Part shown: positions 8,335 through 18,053 of the stretch, piece by piece
Layout: every line of letters begins with the position of its first letter
How positions within the stretch are numbered: position 1 is the stretch's first letter
Assembly: GCF_028875915.1 (NCBI RefSeq)
Contig: NZ_JAPEHW010000025.1
Coordinates: 1 to 45,940, forward strand
Reading direction: 5' to 3'
Length of the DNA stretch: 45,940 nucleotides
Source of the DNA: Pseudoalteromonas sp. G4
Lineage (GTDB): Bacteria > Pseudomonadota > Gammaproteobacteria > Enterobacterales > Alteromonadaceae
Position numbers and translations under genes: made by a program
Notes under the pieces: model-generated
The model's database searches: none
The model's input: only the letters and a program-made list of their open reading frames with translations
Told to the model about the DNA's origin: nothing

Positions 8335-9963
8335 CTAGACTTCAAACTTAGCGATTTCTTTTTCAAGATTCTCGGTAAACGACTTAATTTGGTCAGTCGC
8401 ATTGTGTGCATCTAGTGATAAACGTGCGGTATTTTCAGCGGTATCTGATATATGAACCACTCGCTGTGCAGTATCTTCACCTGCTTGCAACTGCTCTTTA
8501 GCAGCCACAGAAATCTGGTGACTCATTTCTGTGATTGCTGAAAGTGATTGAGCAATGCGCGCGAGTTCTTCTGCAGCCTTTTGCGACTTGGTTACCGTTT
8601 CTTCACTGGTTGAAATACTTTGCGTTACCGATGCTTTTGCATCCTTAGTAGCAGATTGCAACTTGGTAATCATTTGCTGAATTTCTTCGGTGCTTGCTTG
8701 AGTACGCTGTGCAAGTTGTCGCACTTCATCCGCAACTACTGCAAACCCACGGCCTTGGTCGCCTGCACGTGCAGCTTCAATTGCTGCATTTAGGGCAAGT
8801 AGGTTGGTTTGCTCGGCAATACCTTGAATAACACTTAGCACACTTTCAATGTTATTAACTTCATCATCAAGTGTTTGAATATTGGTACCGGCATTTTCAA
8901 TTTGTTGCTCAAGCAGCTCAATGGTTTTAGCGGCTTCTTCGGTTAGGATATTAGCGCTTTGACCTTGTTCTTCCGCTTCTTTTACTGAATATGCAGCTTG
9001 TTCAGCGTGATCGGCAACGGTGGCTGCTGATGCTGTTAATTGGGTGATAGCTGAAGCAACAACTTGCGTTTCTCTGCTAAGTGAATTAGTTAATTGATCG
9101 AGCTCAGCTGAGCGAGTTTCAGATGCGCGCACTTCATCTTGCAATGAGTCCGAAACGTTTTTAATACCTCCCACTACGCCTTGCAAACCTAATTGCATAT
9201 AGTTAATTGCGCCAGCAACGCTGTTTTCATCGGCTTTTTCAAAATCTGATATGGTTTTTAAATTACCCCGTGATGTTCTCATTACCGCGGATTGTACGCG
9301 GGTAATTTCACCACCTAATGATTTATTGAGATCTAAACCAAACTTAGCAAGTGCGGCTGAAAGTAAAACAGCAATGACAATTGATAAGGTTAAAAGCCAG
9401 CTAGCTGTTTGCCAATAGCGCTCATCGACCTCTTTATAGCTAATACCCGTGCCAATATACCAACCCCAATCACGCGTTTTTTGCACTACCGAAGTGAGGT
9501 CGACAACTTCGCCATCACGCTCAGAATCCCAATGGTAGGTAATAATTTGACCTGTTTTACTACCGACAAGTCGCTCTACCATGGCGCCAATACTGGCACC
9601 ACTTGCGTCTTTAAAGTCGTTAAAGCTGGTGCCGTGAAGCTGTGGATCGTGGGGAGTAGCAACAAAATTGAGTTGGTTATCTACGACATAAACGTATTCA
9701 GAGTCGTGGTATTTGTTTTCTCTAAGCATTTGTGTTGCAAGTTGCTTAGCTTGTTCTTCATTTAAACTGCCATCTCTACTTGCTAGTTCAAATTGGTTAA
9801 CAATATTAACGGTACTTTTCATTAATTGATTAATACGCGCGATATTGTCCATTTCGCTTGCTTGTCTTAGCGCTTTAAGGCCAAGTCCGGCAAGTGAAAC
9901 TAAAGAAAGAAATAAAATAACCGTAAATATGACTATTTTATTTTTTAAGGTCAGTGAATGCAT
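8335..9963 (-). CDS. Methyl-accepting chemotaxis protein with a Cache-type sensor
   Basis: An inner-membrane chemoreceptor that feeds CheA/CheW. In 542 residues: a first membrane helix (about 8-30), a periplasmic single-Cache domain (about 35-190, with [20 protein letters not shown] and WGWYIGTGI), a second membrane helix (about 190-210), a linker in place of a clear HAMP domain, and a long methyl-accepting signalling coil. The hairpin tip is complete ([30 protein letters not shown]). GAGG precedes the ATG by eight bases. The ligand is unknown; small organic acids are usual for this sensor class. It stands alone, with no che genes nearby. Confidence 0.92.
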   Translation of the reverse strand: MHSLTLKNKIVIFTVILFLSLVSLAGLGLKALRQASEMDNIARINQLMKSTVNIVNQFELASRDGSLNEEQAKQLATQMLRENKYHDSEYVYVVDNQLNFVATPHDPQLHGTSFNDFKDASGASIGAMVERLVGSKTGQIITYHWDSERDGEVVDLTSVVQKTRDWGWYIGTGISYKEVDERYWQTASWLLTLSIVIAVLLSAALAKFGLDLNKSLGGEITRVQSAVMRTSRGNLKTISDFEKADENSVAGAINYMQLGLQGVVGGIKNVSDSLQDEVRASETRSAELDQLTNSLSRETQVVASAITQLTASAATVADHAEQAAYSVKEAEEQGQSANILTEEAAKTIELLEQQIENAGTNIQTLDDEVNNIESVLSVIQGIAEQTNLLALNAAIEAARAGDQGRGFAVVADEVRQLAQRTQASTEEIQQMITKLQSATKDAKASVTQSISTSEETVTKSQKAAEELARIAQSLSAITEMSHQISVAAKEQLQAGEDTAQRVVHISDTAENTARLSLDAHNATDQIKSFTENLEKEIAKFEV

Positions 9964-10130
9964 AGGCTTTTCCTCACAACTACCTTTATAGGTGCGACAT
10001 AAAAAACGCTATTGATCAACGCTTGGATTCGTTGCCATTAACGCCATCCTGTTGTGGTATTCAAGTGAGAGATGAACTGATTAATTGTGTTGTAATTTTA
10101 GTATTTTTTTAATCAATTCTTAGATACCGT

Positions 10131-10167
10131 TTGATTAAACACTAACTGCACATTAGTGTTTAATCAA
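10131..10167. promoter_or_regulatory. Perfect 15-bp dyad between rsuA and the chemoreceptor gene
   Basis: Arms TTGATTAAACACTAA (10131-10145) and TTAGTGTTTAATCAA (10153-10167) flank a seven-base centre. There is no T-run on either side. It lies 43 bases past the rsuA stop and about 170 bases upstream of the chemoreceptor start, so it may be an operator or an RNA-end stem-loop for rsuA. Confidence 0.6.
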
Positions 10168-10209
10168 GTGTTAAGCGATGGTTAAATTTCATGTTGAGAT
10201 AAGAGGAAC

Positions 10210-10929
10210 TTAATTAGAAATTGTTTCAATTTCTTGCTGTGTTAATGGGCGGTACTCACCAGGCGCTAAATCTGGGTCAAGTGCAACAGTGCCAATCTTT
10301 TCGCGATGAAGCGCAACAACGCGGTTCTCTACAGCAGCAAGCATACGCTTCACTTGGTGATATTTTCCTTCATAGATTGAAAGTCTGAGAGAGTAGTCTG
10401 CAAGCTTTTCTACGATAGCAGGCTTGGTTGCATTTTTTTCACCATGCAGCATCACACCTTGCTCCAATTGTTCACACATTTCATCTGTTATAGGGTGTTC
10501 AGTCTCGATTAAATACACTTTGTATTTTTGATGGCGTGGCGAAGTAATTTTATGGCTCCATTCACCGTCAGAAGTTATTAAAACCAGTCCTGTGGTATCG
10601 ATGTCTAATCGCCCTGCAACATGGAGTGAATTCATCATAGGCTCATCAAGTAGATCAAAAACGGTTTGATGCATTTCGTCGCTATTAGCGCAAATGTAAT
10701 CTTCTGGCTTATTAAGCATATAGTAGCGATTGCCAACAGCAAAAATATCTTCACCATACCAAGTAACTTTATCGCCTTCATTTACTTGAGTATCTGCTTT
10801 GATAATCACTTCGCCATTAATTGTTGCGTGTTTCTTTTTAATGCCAATTTTTGCTTTAGAGCGAGGTACTTCTGCAAAGTGGCTCAGAAACTTATCTAAG
10901 CGGTAAGGAAATTTAATGGTCATATGCAT
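10210..10929 (-). CDS. rsuA: 16S rRNA pseudouridine(516) synthase RsuA
   Basis: Converts U516 of 16S rRNA to pseudouridine. The 239-residue protein has an N-terminal S4-like RNA-binding domain (about 8-60, RLDKFLSHFAEVPRSKAK) and the catalytic domain with AGRLDIDTTGLVL (catalytic Asp), ITSPRHQKYKVYL and EGKYHQVKRMLAA. These match RsuA over the large-subunit enzymes. An alternative ATG lies two codons inside (10923). It is a single gene upstream of the chemoreceptor; a strong dyad follows its stop. Confidence 0.93.
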   Translation of the reverse strand: MHMTIKFPYRLDKFLSHFAEVPRSKAKIGIKKKHATINGEVIIKADTQVNEGDKVTWYGEDIFAVGNRYYMLNKPEDYICANSDEMHQTVFDLLDEPMMNSLHVAGRLDIDTTGLVLITSDGEWSHKITSPRHQKYKVYLIETEHPITDEMCEQLEQGVMLHGEKNATKPAIVEKLADYSLRLSIYEGKYHQVKRMLAAVENRVVALHREKIGTVALDPDLAPGEYRPLTQQEIETISN

Positions 10930-10979
10930 GCTTTTTTACGGTGAAAACTCAGTAGCGGGAGTATACGCAGAGATATAAA

Positions 10980-11012
10980 AAAAGCCAGCAAAGCTTAACT
11001 TTACTGGCTTTT
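10980..11012 (-). terminator. Terminator of the TonB-dependent receptor gene
   Basis: Arms AAAAGCCAGCAAAG (10980-10993) and CTTTACTGGCTTTT (10999-11012) pair over 14 positions with one mismatch, which is a G-U pair on the minus-strand RNA. A T-run follows in the minus direction. It sits 28 bases after the receptor stop. Confidence 0.8.
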
Positions 11013-11040
11013 AAGCAACAAACATTTGGGAAATGTTAAA

Positions 11041-12234
11041 TTAGAAGCTGTATTGTGCACCTAAGTAAACGAAACGACCACGACCACCGCCATAAGCACT
11101 GTCATAGTTTCCTCGGCCACCTAAGATATAAGGACCATTTTCGTCAAATAGGTTATTGATACCACCAAATACGCGTAGCTCGCTATTGCTACCAACATCC
11201 ATGGTATAAGATGCTGAGATATTGTGTGTGGTTACTGATGGTAACTCGCTGCCCCAAAGTGCTTCAGGATTTGCGATACAATCAGCTGAACCAGCTGCAC
11301 AACGCTCATCGTTAGCAGCCATATCATCTAACCAAGAGTCATAAGTTGATTGGCTACGGCGAATAGGGCCTTTGTAACGAGTGCTCCAGCGAATACGCAG
11401 GTCATCTTTATACCAAGTGAGTGAGGCTGATGCTTTATCTTCAAATAGATCATTAACGAGTACCCCCTCATACGTATCACTAAATTGACCGTCTGGACCG
11501 GTGCTAGTTACAGAGTACTCAATAACATGGGTCCAATCGGCCTTGAAACGTAAGCGTCCGTATTCACCTAAATCGTAGCGGTATTCTGCAGCAACATCGT
11601 AACCCTTAGTGCGGATTTCGTCGGTATTGATTAAGCGTTGTTGTACTTCTTCAATCTGACCTTCGGTATTACGAGTAATATCGTTACAGAACTCGTTGTC
11701 ATTACCATAAGGTAACGCAGAGTCATAACAGAAACCGATAATATCTTCATTTGAAAGCGAAGTAATCGCATCATCAATTTGAATGTCGTAGTAATCAACG
11801 GCTAAACGGAAATTTTCGATAAATGAAGGCGCAAGCGATACACCAAACGTAAAGGTATCAGCTGTTTCTTCTTTCAGCTCACTGTTACCAACATTTGGTG
11901 AGTAACCGTTGTTATCATCTTCAAATTCACCATCAGCTGCAATTGTTGCTGCGATGCCAGGTTCTTGACGACAGTTATCGTGACCTGGATCTGTTGATGT
12001 TGCTGTAACACCATCACAAATATCATTAAATGAGTCGTAATCGCCACGTGGAGGTGACATTAAGTCAGTGATCGTTGGTGCACGTTGTGCGCGAGCCCAA
12101 TTGGCACGTACCATGTAACCATCAATTGGTTGATAGATTAAGCCTGTTTTATAACTTTGAATTAAGCCAGTTGAAGACCAAGAGTAATCAGCAAAACGTG
12201 CTGATACTTCTAAATCTAAGCTTTTAATACACGC
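11041..12234 (-). pseudogene. TonB-dependent receptor, C-terminal barrel fragment
   Basis: This is the downstream part of the receptor that begins at 14002. The open frame starts at 12234 with IKSLDLEVSARFADYSWSST, typical mid-barrel sequence, and runs to a C-terminal YLGAQYSF ending in aromatic Phe, as expected for BamA-inserted barrels. A possible internal start is the ATG at 12114, but it has no convincing ribosome site and a fragment without plug or signal peptide cannot work alone. Landmarks include RANWARAQRAPTITDLMSPP, ELKEETADTFTFGVSLAPSF and FGGINNLFDENGPYI. It is out of frame with the N-terminal fragment. Confidence 0.85.
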
Positions 12235-14002
12235 TTACATCACCTTTGAAGTCAGGTACATAGTTAAATGTTACGCCACCTTCAGGTACGTTTGTTGAAA
12301 CGCTTTGCTCATCTTTACGATACTCAAAACCAAAGGCTGAAGATACTGCGCCTGCTGGCATATCGAATAAATCACCAGCAATAAAGCCCATTACTGTGGT
12401 TTGTTCGATGTTAGATGTGATCTCAGTGTTTGCACGGATATAGTCTGCCGCTTCAGGTGTGATTGACCCTTCACCAAACAGATTTAATGGCACACAACCT
12501 TCAGCGCGAGCGTCTGCGTCTTTACACTGAATAGTGCCATCAGCCAGCACTTCGGCATTTAATGCGTTACGCACATTGGCAACGAATAACTCGTTTGAGC
12601 GCTCTTGCTCTTGCTTAAATTTACCGTAGCTTACAGATAAATCCCAATCCCAGTCATTCCAAATTGTACCGCGCGCGCCGGCCCAAGTACGTAAAGTGTC
12701 ACGAGTGTTTTTATTTAAGATTTGACCAACTTCAATAAAGTTACGATCCCATTTTACACCGCGAGAGCTTGCTTGCTCGCGAATTTCTTCTGGCATATAT
12801 GGGTTATCGTAAGGAATACGACCGATACAGTCTGAACCAAATACGCCGGTTGCTGTATCATGTGTAATGATTGCATCACACTCATCTTCACTTTCTGGAG
12901 ACTTTAAGTTTTCAGAAGTGTTACGGCTAAATTGAGCCTGGAAATACACTTCCACATCGTCATTTACTTCAAATTCAGTTTTACCCGCAATCGCAAGTGC
13001 TTTATCAGGCACTTTAAGCATAGTGTATTGGTTGAAATCGATACCATAGCGTTCTTCATGCCAATCATCACGAAGTGTTTGACCGTCATACCAAAAGCCT
13101 GCATCTGGGCGAGTTGAGCTTTTCTCGTCAAATACACCGCCTGGGATCGAGTCACTTAAACTGCGCCAATCTGCACGCGAAATATCACGCATACACTGAT
13201 AACCAGACTCAGTTAGCATGGCATTACACATTTCGTCATCGTCGTAAGTCCACGAATCCATTTGTTGTGCGCGATCACGATCCCAGTAGCTCAGGCCTTT
13301 CTGTTCGTCATAAGTTAAACTTAAAAATGCATAGCCTCGGTCGTCGGCATAGGTAGTACCAAAGTCAGAATCAATAGTGAACTCTTTTGCGCCACCTTCA
13401 GTGCTTTCACCACCACGGGCTTTAATAGTAAATCCTTCTTTATCTTGTTGGGTGATGATATTTACAACACCTGCAATGGCGTCAGAGCCGTATGCTGCAG
13501 ATGCACCACCTGTGATAATTTCAACACGTTCAACCATGCTGGTCGGAATTGTGTTTAAACTAACGTAGTTGCCTGAGTAAGAGTTTGAAACTACACGGCG
13601 GCCATCAATTAATGTAAGCGTACGGTTAGTTCCAAGCTCACGTAAGTCGATAGTTGAAAGACCTGTGTTTTGTACACTTGATTGTGAATTGGTATTACTT
13701 GAGCCTTCAGATACTTGAGGTAATTCATTAACCAGAATTTCTGATAATGAACCAAGACCAGTATCATCAATTGCGTTGCGGTCCATGGTTGCAATTGGTG
13801 TTGCAACTGAAAAGCTATCACGTTTAATGCGTGAACCTGTTACTGTGATTTTTTCTGGAGCTTCTTTTTTAGCTGCTTGCTGTGAAACATTAGTAGATTC
13901 AGCTACTGCTTGGCGCTCTACTTCTGCATCAGCCCAAGCATTGCCAGAGATGGCTAATGCAATTGCTGCTGCAATTGAACATTTTTTAGTATTCATTCCC
14001 AC
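12224..14002 (-). pseudogene. TonB-dependent receptor, N-terminal plug and first barrel strands, prematurely stopped
   Basis: An outer-membrane receptor that would import a large substrate with TonB/ExbBD energy. It has a signal peptide (NTKKCSIAAAIALAISGNAWA, cleaved before Asp), a TonB-box-like EKITVTGSRI, a plug domain with TLIDGRRVVSNS and VERVEIITGGASAAYGSDAIAGVVNII (about 60-190), then barrel strands. The frame stops at TAA 12224-12226 after GDVSVY, where homologues continue through more than half the barrel. A GTG at 14002, eight bases after AAAGGGA, is preferred to ATG 13996. With the downstream fragment the total would be near 985 residues. It is annotated as a broken gene; the substrate is unknown. 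Confidence 0.85.
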
Positions 14003-14409
14003 GTTGATTTCCCTTTAAAGGTGTTGTTACTTTATTTGCCAAAGTAACGTTTCTAGTTATTGTAAAAATTCACTAGTAACAGGAAGCGCTAACTTAGTTA
14101 TTGATTCACTGTTACTAGCAAGCTCTAATCATGTGCGCTACAAAATGATTAAAGCGAGCCAGGGAGGCCTATCGTGGTTTTAAAGTAGCGTTGCGTATAG
14201 CTCAACACTCAGGCTCTCTATTCTTCCACTTTTTAATATCTATTTAGTATCTATCTTGTTATTTTTTATATTTATCAGTTGGTTAGTTGTTTTTGGTGTG
14301 TGTGGTCAAATTTGGTAAATTACAAAAATAGATGTTTTCAACGCAATATCTTTGCAACCAATTAGCATAATTAGGTAAGCTATTAGCCATAAAAACGAAA
14401 CCATAATTG
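14003..14409. other. 407-base divergent intergenic region (receptor / regulator)
   Basis: No gene is visible. The receptor-proximal part (14040-14120) holds the repeats listed separately. The middle is mixed sequence including GCGAGCCAGGGAGGCC. The regulator-proximal part is strongly AT-rich (14220-14409) with several TATTT/TAT runs and no single convincing -35/-10 pair. It probably carries both promoters and the binding sites of the regulator encoded next door. Confidence 0.7.
14053..14118. repeat. Inverted and direct repeats in the receptor leader
   Basis: CTAGTAACAG (14073-14082) and CTGTTACTAG (14109-14118) form a perfect 10-bp inverted repeat with a 26-base centre. Overlapping this is an imperfect direct repeat: TAGTTATTG followed by ATTCACT at 14054-14075 and again at 14096-14110. 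The arrangement resembles a pair of protein-binding sites upstream of the receptor start; the adjacent winged-helix regulator is the natural candidate. Confidence 0.5.
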
Positions 14410-16467
14410 ATGATGAACAGCGCTGCGTCATATTACTTAGGTCGGGTTGAGGTAAACCCACTTGAACATACATTGGTATGTAATGAAGTATCTATTTCAT
14501 TGCAGCCAAAGTTTATTGAATTACTCGGGTATTTGGCTCAACAGCAGCCAGAACTTTTGACACGTCAGCAAATCATTGATCATGTGTGGGATGGTAATAG
14601 CTATGTGGGTGAAAAAGCGCTCACCAATGCGATTTGGCATCTGCGAAAAGCATTTAAAGAGCTGGACTCTGAACAAGAGTATATAGAAACGGTTCGAAAA
14701 TCGGGCTATCGATTACTTTTGCAGCCAGTCTATAACGAACAGCAAGAACAAGTTTTATATCAGGTTTCTTCGCGACAAATTAAGTGGTTTTGCTTTGCCA
14801 TTGCGATGCTTGTTTGTGTTTCAGCAGCTTGGGTTTGGTGGCCAAAGCCGCAACAAATGGTATACCAAGAGCCGGAACTGATAACGCAATACCCTGGCCG
14901 AGAGCTATTTCCAAGTATTTCTAATGATGGGCGTTATGTTGTTTATTCGTGGCGTCAAATGGACAGGCAAATCGATTTATATCGTAAAGACTTACAACAA
15001 CCTGATTTATTGCATACTAAGATCACACACACACCAGGCAGTGAATCTCGCTCTGTATGGGCACATGATGACGCTAAACTTTATTACTACCGCCGTTTAA
15101 ATTCACGGTGTGAAGTAATGAGTATTAATCTGAATGACTTTAGCACTGAAAAACAGGGTGAGTGTTCTAATTCGGCTTCAAGTGATGTGGCTATATCGCC
15201 TGATGGAAAGCTTTTAGCATATGTAGGTATTGACCCTGAAAATCCGGTACGTGGTGTATATATTAAAGAGCTTAATACAGAGCTTCCTGCAAAGCGTATT
15301 CGATGCAATCAATGTGAACCAGGTGAGTCTGAAGCCATTGCTTTTGGACCATTTGGTAAACGTTTAGCCATTTCACGTAATTTAGATAACGGCAACGAAG
15401 ATATTTTTATCTATAACTTAGAAGGCAAAGCGGAAAAGCGCGTTGTTACAGGGTTACCTGATATTCGTGGTTTAGCATGGCAGCCAAATTCTGAAATAAT
15501 CGTTTTTTCTGCGGTTGAGCACGGTAATCGTCATGGTTATGAATTAGATCTTACTACTTTAAAGCAAACGAATCTCAATATTGAAGGCTTTAGTTACCCT
15601 GAATTTGATCGCGCTGGAAATTTGTATTATCACGATTGGAAAATCGATACATCTATAATGCGTTTAGAGTTAGATACTGATGTGGCTGCATCGCCATTTC
15701 CGTTAATACAATCGGAGTTTAATTTTCGTTTTCCTGATTATTCTGAAGCGGCTGAAAAAATTGCGTTTATTTCCAATGAGTCAGGCTTTGATGAAATTTG
15801 GATTGCCAGTTTAGAAGGGGCAGATCGCAAGCAATTAACTCAGTTAAAATATCATGCTCATAACCCTGTTTGGTCACCGGATGGTAAGTTTATTGCTTTT
15901 ACAGCAAACAATGGAGAAGAAAGTTTACTCTTTGTATTAAACGTAACAACCTACGAACTTAAACAAATTAAAACAGACCTAAACTATTACAGTAAACCAC
16001 GTTGGTCTCATGATAGTAGCTCTCTTTATTCTGTTTATTCAGGTGATGTTTATCGCATTACCATTGCAAATGGGGATGCTACTCGTATCACTTCTGGTAG
16101 GCATGCTGTAGAAGTTAGTGAAAATAAACTTATTGTTTTCAAAAGAGATAACGGTTTTTGGCAGGTCACCTTAAATGGCGAACGAGTAGAAGAAAAGCCG
16201 CTTATTAAAAATCTCGACTTAGCAAATAGCACTGGCTGGCACGTCACAGAGCAGGGGATTTATTACTTTAAAGTGCGCGGCCATGATTATCGCTTGAGTT
16301 TTTATGACTTCGAAACCAAACAAGACACGGATGTGTTGAGAGTGCCTGAACGCAGTTTTTCACGTTCTCGTGGTATGAGTTTTGTACCAAGTCGAAAGTG
16401 GTTGTTATTTACTGGCTATGAATCGCCACAAGTGGATATTAAACGGATGCGTAAAGGTTTTAACTAA
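14410..16467 (+). CDS. Membrane-bound CadC/ToxR-like regulator with periplasmic TolB-type propeller
   Basis: A one-component regulator. In about 685 residues: an OmpR/PhoB-type winged helix (about 10-105, LTRQQIIDHVWDGNSYVGEK, IWHLRKAF, YIETVRKSGYRLL), one membrane helix (about 125-146, WFCFAIAMLVCVSAAWVWWP), then a long periplasmic region with WD40-like/PD40 beta-propeller repeats (ISNDGRYVVYSW, ISPDGKLLAYVG, WSPDGKFIAFTA). It is divergent from the TonB receptor; this class commonly lies beside and controls outer-membrane receptors, so it probably senses a periplasmic ligand and regulates that gene. ATGs at 14410 and 14413 are both possible. A strong terminator follows. Confidence 0.88.
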   Translation: MMNSAASYYLGRVEVNPLEHTLVCNEVSISLQPKFIELLGYLAQQQPELLTRQQIIDHVWDGNSYVGEKALTNAIWHLRKAFKELDSEQEYIETVRKSGYRLLLQPVYNEQQEQVLYQVSSRQIKWFCFAIAMLVCVSAAWVWWPKPQQMVYQEPELITQYPGRELFPSISNDGRYVVYSWRQMDRQIDLYRKDLQQPDLLHTKITHTPGSESRSVWAHDDAKLYYYRRLNSRCEVMSINLNDFSTEKQGECSNSASSDVAISPDGKLLAYVGIDPENPVRGVYIKELNTELPAKRIRCNQCEPGESEAIAFGPFGKRLAISRNLDNGNEDIFIYNLEGKAEKRVVTGLPDIRGLAWQPNSEIIVFSAVEHGNRHGYELDLTTLKQTNLNIEGFSYPEFDRAGNLYYHDWKIDTSIMRLELDTDVAASPFPLIQSEFNFRFPDYSEAAEKIAFISNESGFDEIWIASLEGADRKQLTQLKYHAHNPVWSPDGKFIAFTANNGEESLLFVLNVTTYELKQIKTDLNYYSKPRWSHDSSSLYSVYSGDVYRITIANGDATRITSGRHAVEVSENKLIVFKRDNGFWQVTLNGERVEEKPLIKNLDLANSTGWHVTEQGIYYFKVRGHDYRLSFYDFETKQDTDVLRVPERSFSRSRGMSFVPSRKWLLFTGYESPQVDIKRMRKGFN

Positions 16468-16480
16468 TTGATAAAAAATA

Positions 16481-16503
16481 AAAAGGAGCTTGCAGCTCCT
16501 TTT
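16481..16503. terminator. Bidirectional terminator between the regulator and the OMP gene
   Basis: A perfect 10-bp stem AAAAGGAGCT/AGCTCCTTTT with a TGC loop, flanked by A-rich sequence on the left and T-rich on the right. It serves the plus-strand regulator and the converging minus-strand outer-membrane protein gene. Confidence 0.9.
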
Positions 16504-16520
16504 TTAATTTAATTTTGCTC

Positions 16521-17108
16521 TTAAAAACGATACATCACACCAACATTAAATTGGAATTGATTGAGTACTTCGCCATCAAAGTACCAGTCGCATTGGGTGC
16601 CATTTGCACCACCTTCACAAACGGTTGTTGAATCATTTTTGAGAATCGTGGCGAGCCAACGTACTTCTCCTAATGCAACAAAGTCTTTAGTGATTTCATA
16701 TTCTAGGCCACCAAATAAGCCAGTTGCAAAAAACGTGTCAGAATCTGAAAAATTTGGCGATATATGGTTAACACCTAGTTGTGCGCCTAAATAACTCGAA
16801 ACCCCTTCGGTTACGGGTAATACAACCGCACTTTGAAATAATAAATAATCGAGATCAAGTTCATAACCATGCGCGTTACGTTGAACACTCGACATACTTG
16901 AGTAATAAAGCCCGTATTTAGAAATACCATCATGCTTATCAAGGCTAACACCAAAATTTGAATCATCTTTGATGTCTATTTTTGTGCCTTTCTCTGTTAC
17001 TAGTTCTTGGTTGAGTGATTGGCCATAATAGCCTGTTACGGCAATATCTGCTGCACTTGAAAAGCTTAATGCTGTTAAAACAGCGGCCATAGTAAGTTTA
17101 ACGCGCAT
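16521..17108 (-). CDS. Small outer-membrane beta-barrel protein
   Basis: A 195-residue predicted exported protein. The first 20 residues form a signal peptide (RVKLTMAAVLTALSFSSAA, cleavage near ADI). The rest alternates polar and hydrophobic residues in strand-length runs (FGVSLDKH, YGLYYSSMSS, FFATGLFGGLEYEI, FVALGEVRWLA) and ends in FNVGVMYRF, with the C-terminal Phe outer-membrane signal. Size fits an eight-stranded barrel, near OmpW/OmpA-like families, though I see no diagnostic motif for either. Two cysteines (CEGGANGTQC) in one loop could form a disulphide. It appears to be a single gene. Confidence 0.75.
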   Translation of the reverse strand: MRVKLTMAAVLTALSFSSAADIAVTGYYGQSLNQELVTEKGTKIDIKDDSNFGVSLDKHDGISKYGLYYSSMSSVQRNAHGYELDLDYLLFQSAVVLPVTEGVSSYLGAQLGVNHISPNFSDSDTFFATGLFGGLEYEITKDFVALGEVRWLATILKNDSTTVCEGGANGTQCDWYFDGEVLNQFQFNVGVMYRF

Positions 17109-17249
17109 GTAATTTCCTATTTCAAATATGCTTAACGTAATGAGAATAAACGCTTTTGAATAAAATTTCAGCCCGTTTATCTGAAAAGGTTTATTTTGAC
17201 CCGAGGGCTAGATTAATATGATCCATTCGGTTTTATAAGTTTGTGCATT

Positions 17250-18053
17250 ATGGTTTCTGGATTAAAAAACACGCTTCTCAATTTAGTTAAAACACAGCCT
17301 CTTATTGATGAGGGGACGGAAGCATGGATACTTGATACATTTTTATGGGCCTATCAAGAATTTGATGGTGATGTGCTGCTCAAAGACATGCGCTTTATTT
17401 TGCCTAATGGTGAATTTTTTCCAGAGCAAGTCAGTAGTATCGAGCAAATGGCCACTTATGTATTTAATCAAGTAAGAAATTACGCTGGCATGCAAGCATG
17501 GCCTCTCGTTTTAGTTGGGCCTAATCAAGTTACTGAGCAGCAGTTTCCACGGCTCGAATTTGCCAGTGTAAAACGTGGTGAGTCAGCTAAGCTTTTGGCG
17601 TCATCAGGTTCATTGCAAATTTCATTTAATCCAAACCAAATAAATCAACCTCAAGACTTAATTGCTTCTTTTGCGCAATCACTCTCTTACATAAATGTGT
17701 TACAAAGCGGTAGTTTGCCGCCAGGTGGAAAAGACTTATTACCGCAAGCGGTTGATTTGCTCTCATGTTTTATGGGGTTTGGTGTAATGATGGCAAATAC
17801 CGCCTACCAGTTTAGAGGTGGGTGTGGTTCGTGTTATAACCCGTATGCTAACCGTAGCGCGACATTAGCAGAGCCTGAATTAGTGTATATTTTAGCGTTA
17901 TTATTAAGAGCGAAAAATTTACCGCTGTCGCATATTTCCACGCATTTAAAACCGCATTTACGTTCAATGCTAAAGCGCGCCAATAAGCAGCTTGAAAACA
18001 CAATCACGCAGTCAGCTAACCCAATGCTTATCGCATTAACGGAGAACAAGTGA
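17250..18053 (+). CDS. Conserved protein of unknown function with a CxxC motif
   Basis: I do not recognise a named family. The roughly 267-residue protein lacks a signal peptide and membrane helices and looks cytoplasmic. Visible features are FLWAYQEFDGDVLLKDMRFILPN-type sequence near the start (residues about 27-50), an Ala/Leu-rich helical middle, and a short motif GGCGSCYNPYANRSA with Cys192 and Cys195, which could bind metal or be redox active. The ATG at 17250 was preferred to a TTG at 17241. Its stop overlaps the GTG start of the LysE-type gene by four bases (GTGA), so the two are translationally coupled. Confidence 0.75.
   Translation: MVSGLKNTLLNLVKTQPLIDEGTEAWILDTFLWAYQEFDGDVLLKDMRFILPNGEFFPEQVSSIEQMATYVFNQVRNYAGMQAWPLVLVGPNQVTEQQFPRLEFASVKRGESAKLLASSGSLQISFNPNQINQPQDLIASFAQSLSYINVLQSGSLPPGGKDLLPQAVDLLSCFMGFGVMMANTAYQFRGGCGSCYNPYANRSATLAEPELVYILALLLRAKNLPLSHISTHLKPHLRSMLKRANKQLENTITQSANPMLIALTENK

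Noticed and set aside
11041..12114. An independent gene starting at the ATG 12114
   Set aside because: It would lack signal peptide, plug and half of the barrel, has no good ribosome site, and its frame continues upstream with homologous sequence to 12234.
12114..12237. Programmed frameshift joining the two receptor halves
   Set aside because: No slippery site or following structure is evident, and the two blocks appear to lack about 15 family residues between them, which a frameshift would not restore. Deletion fits better.
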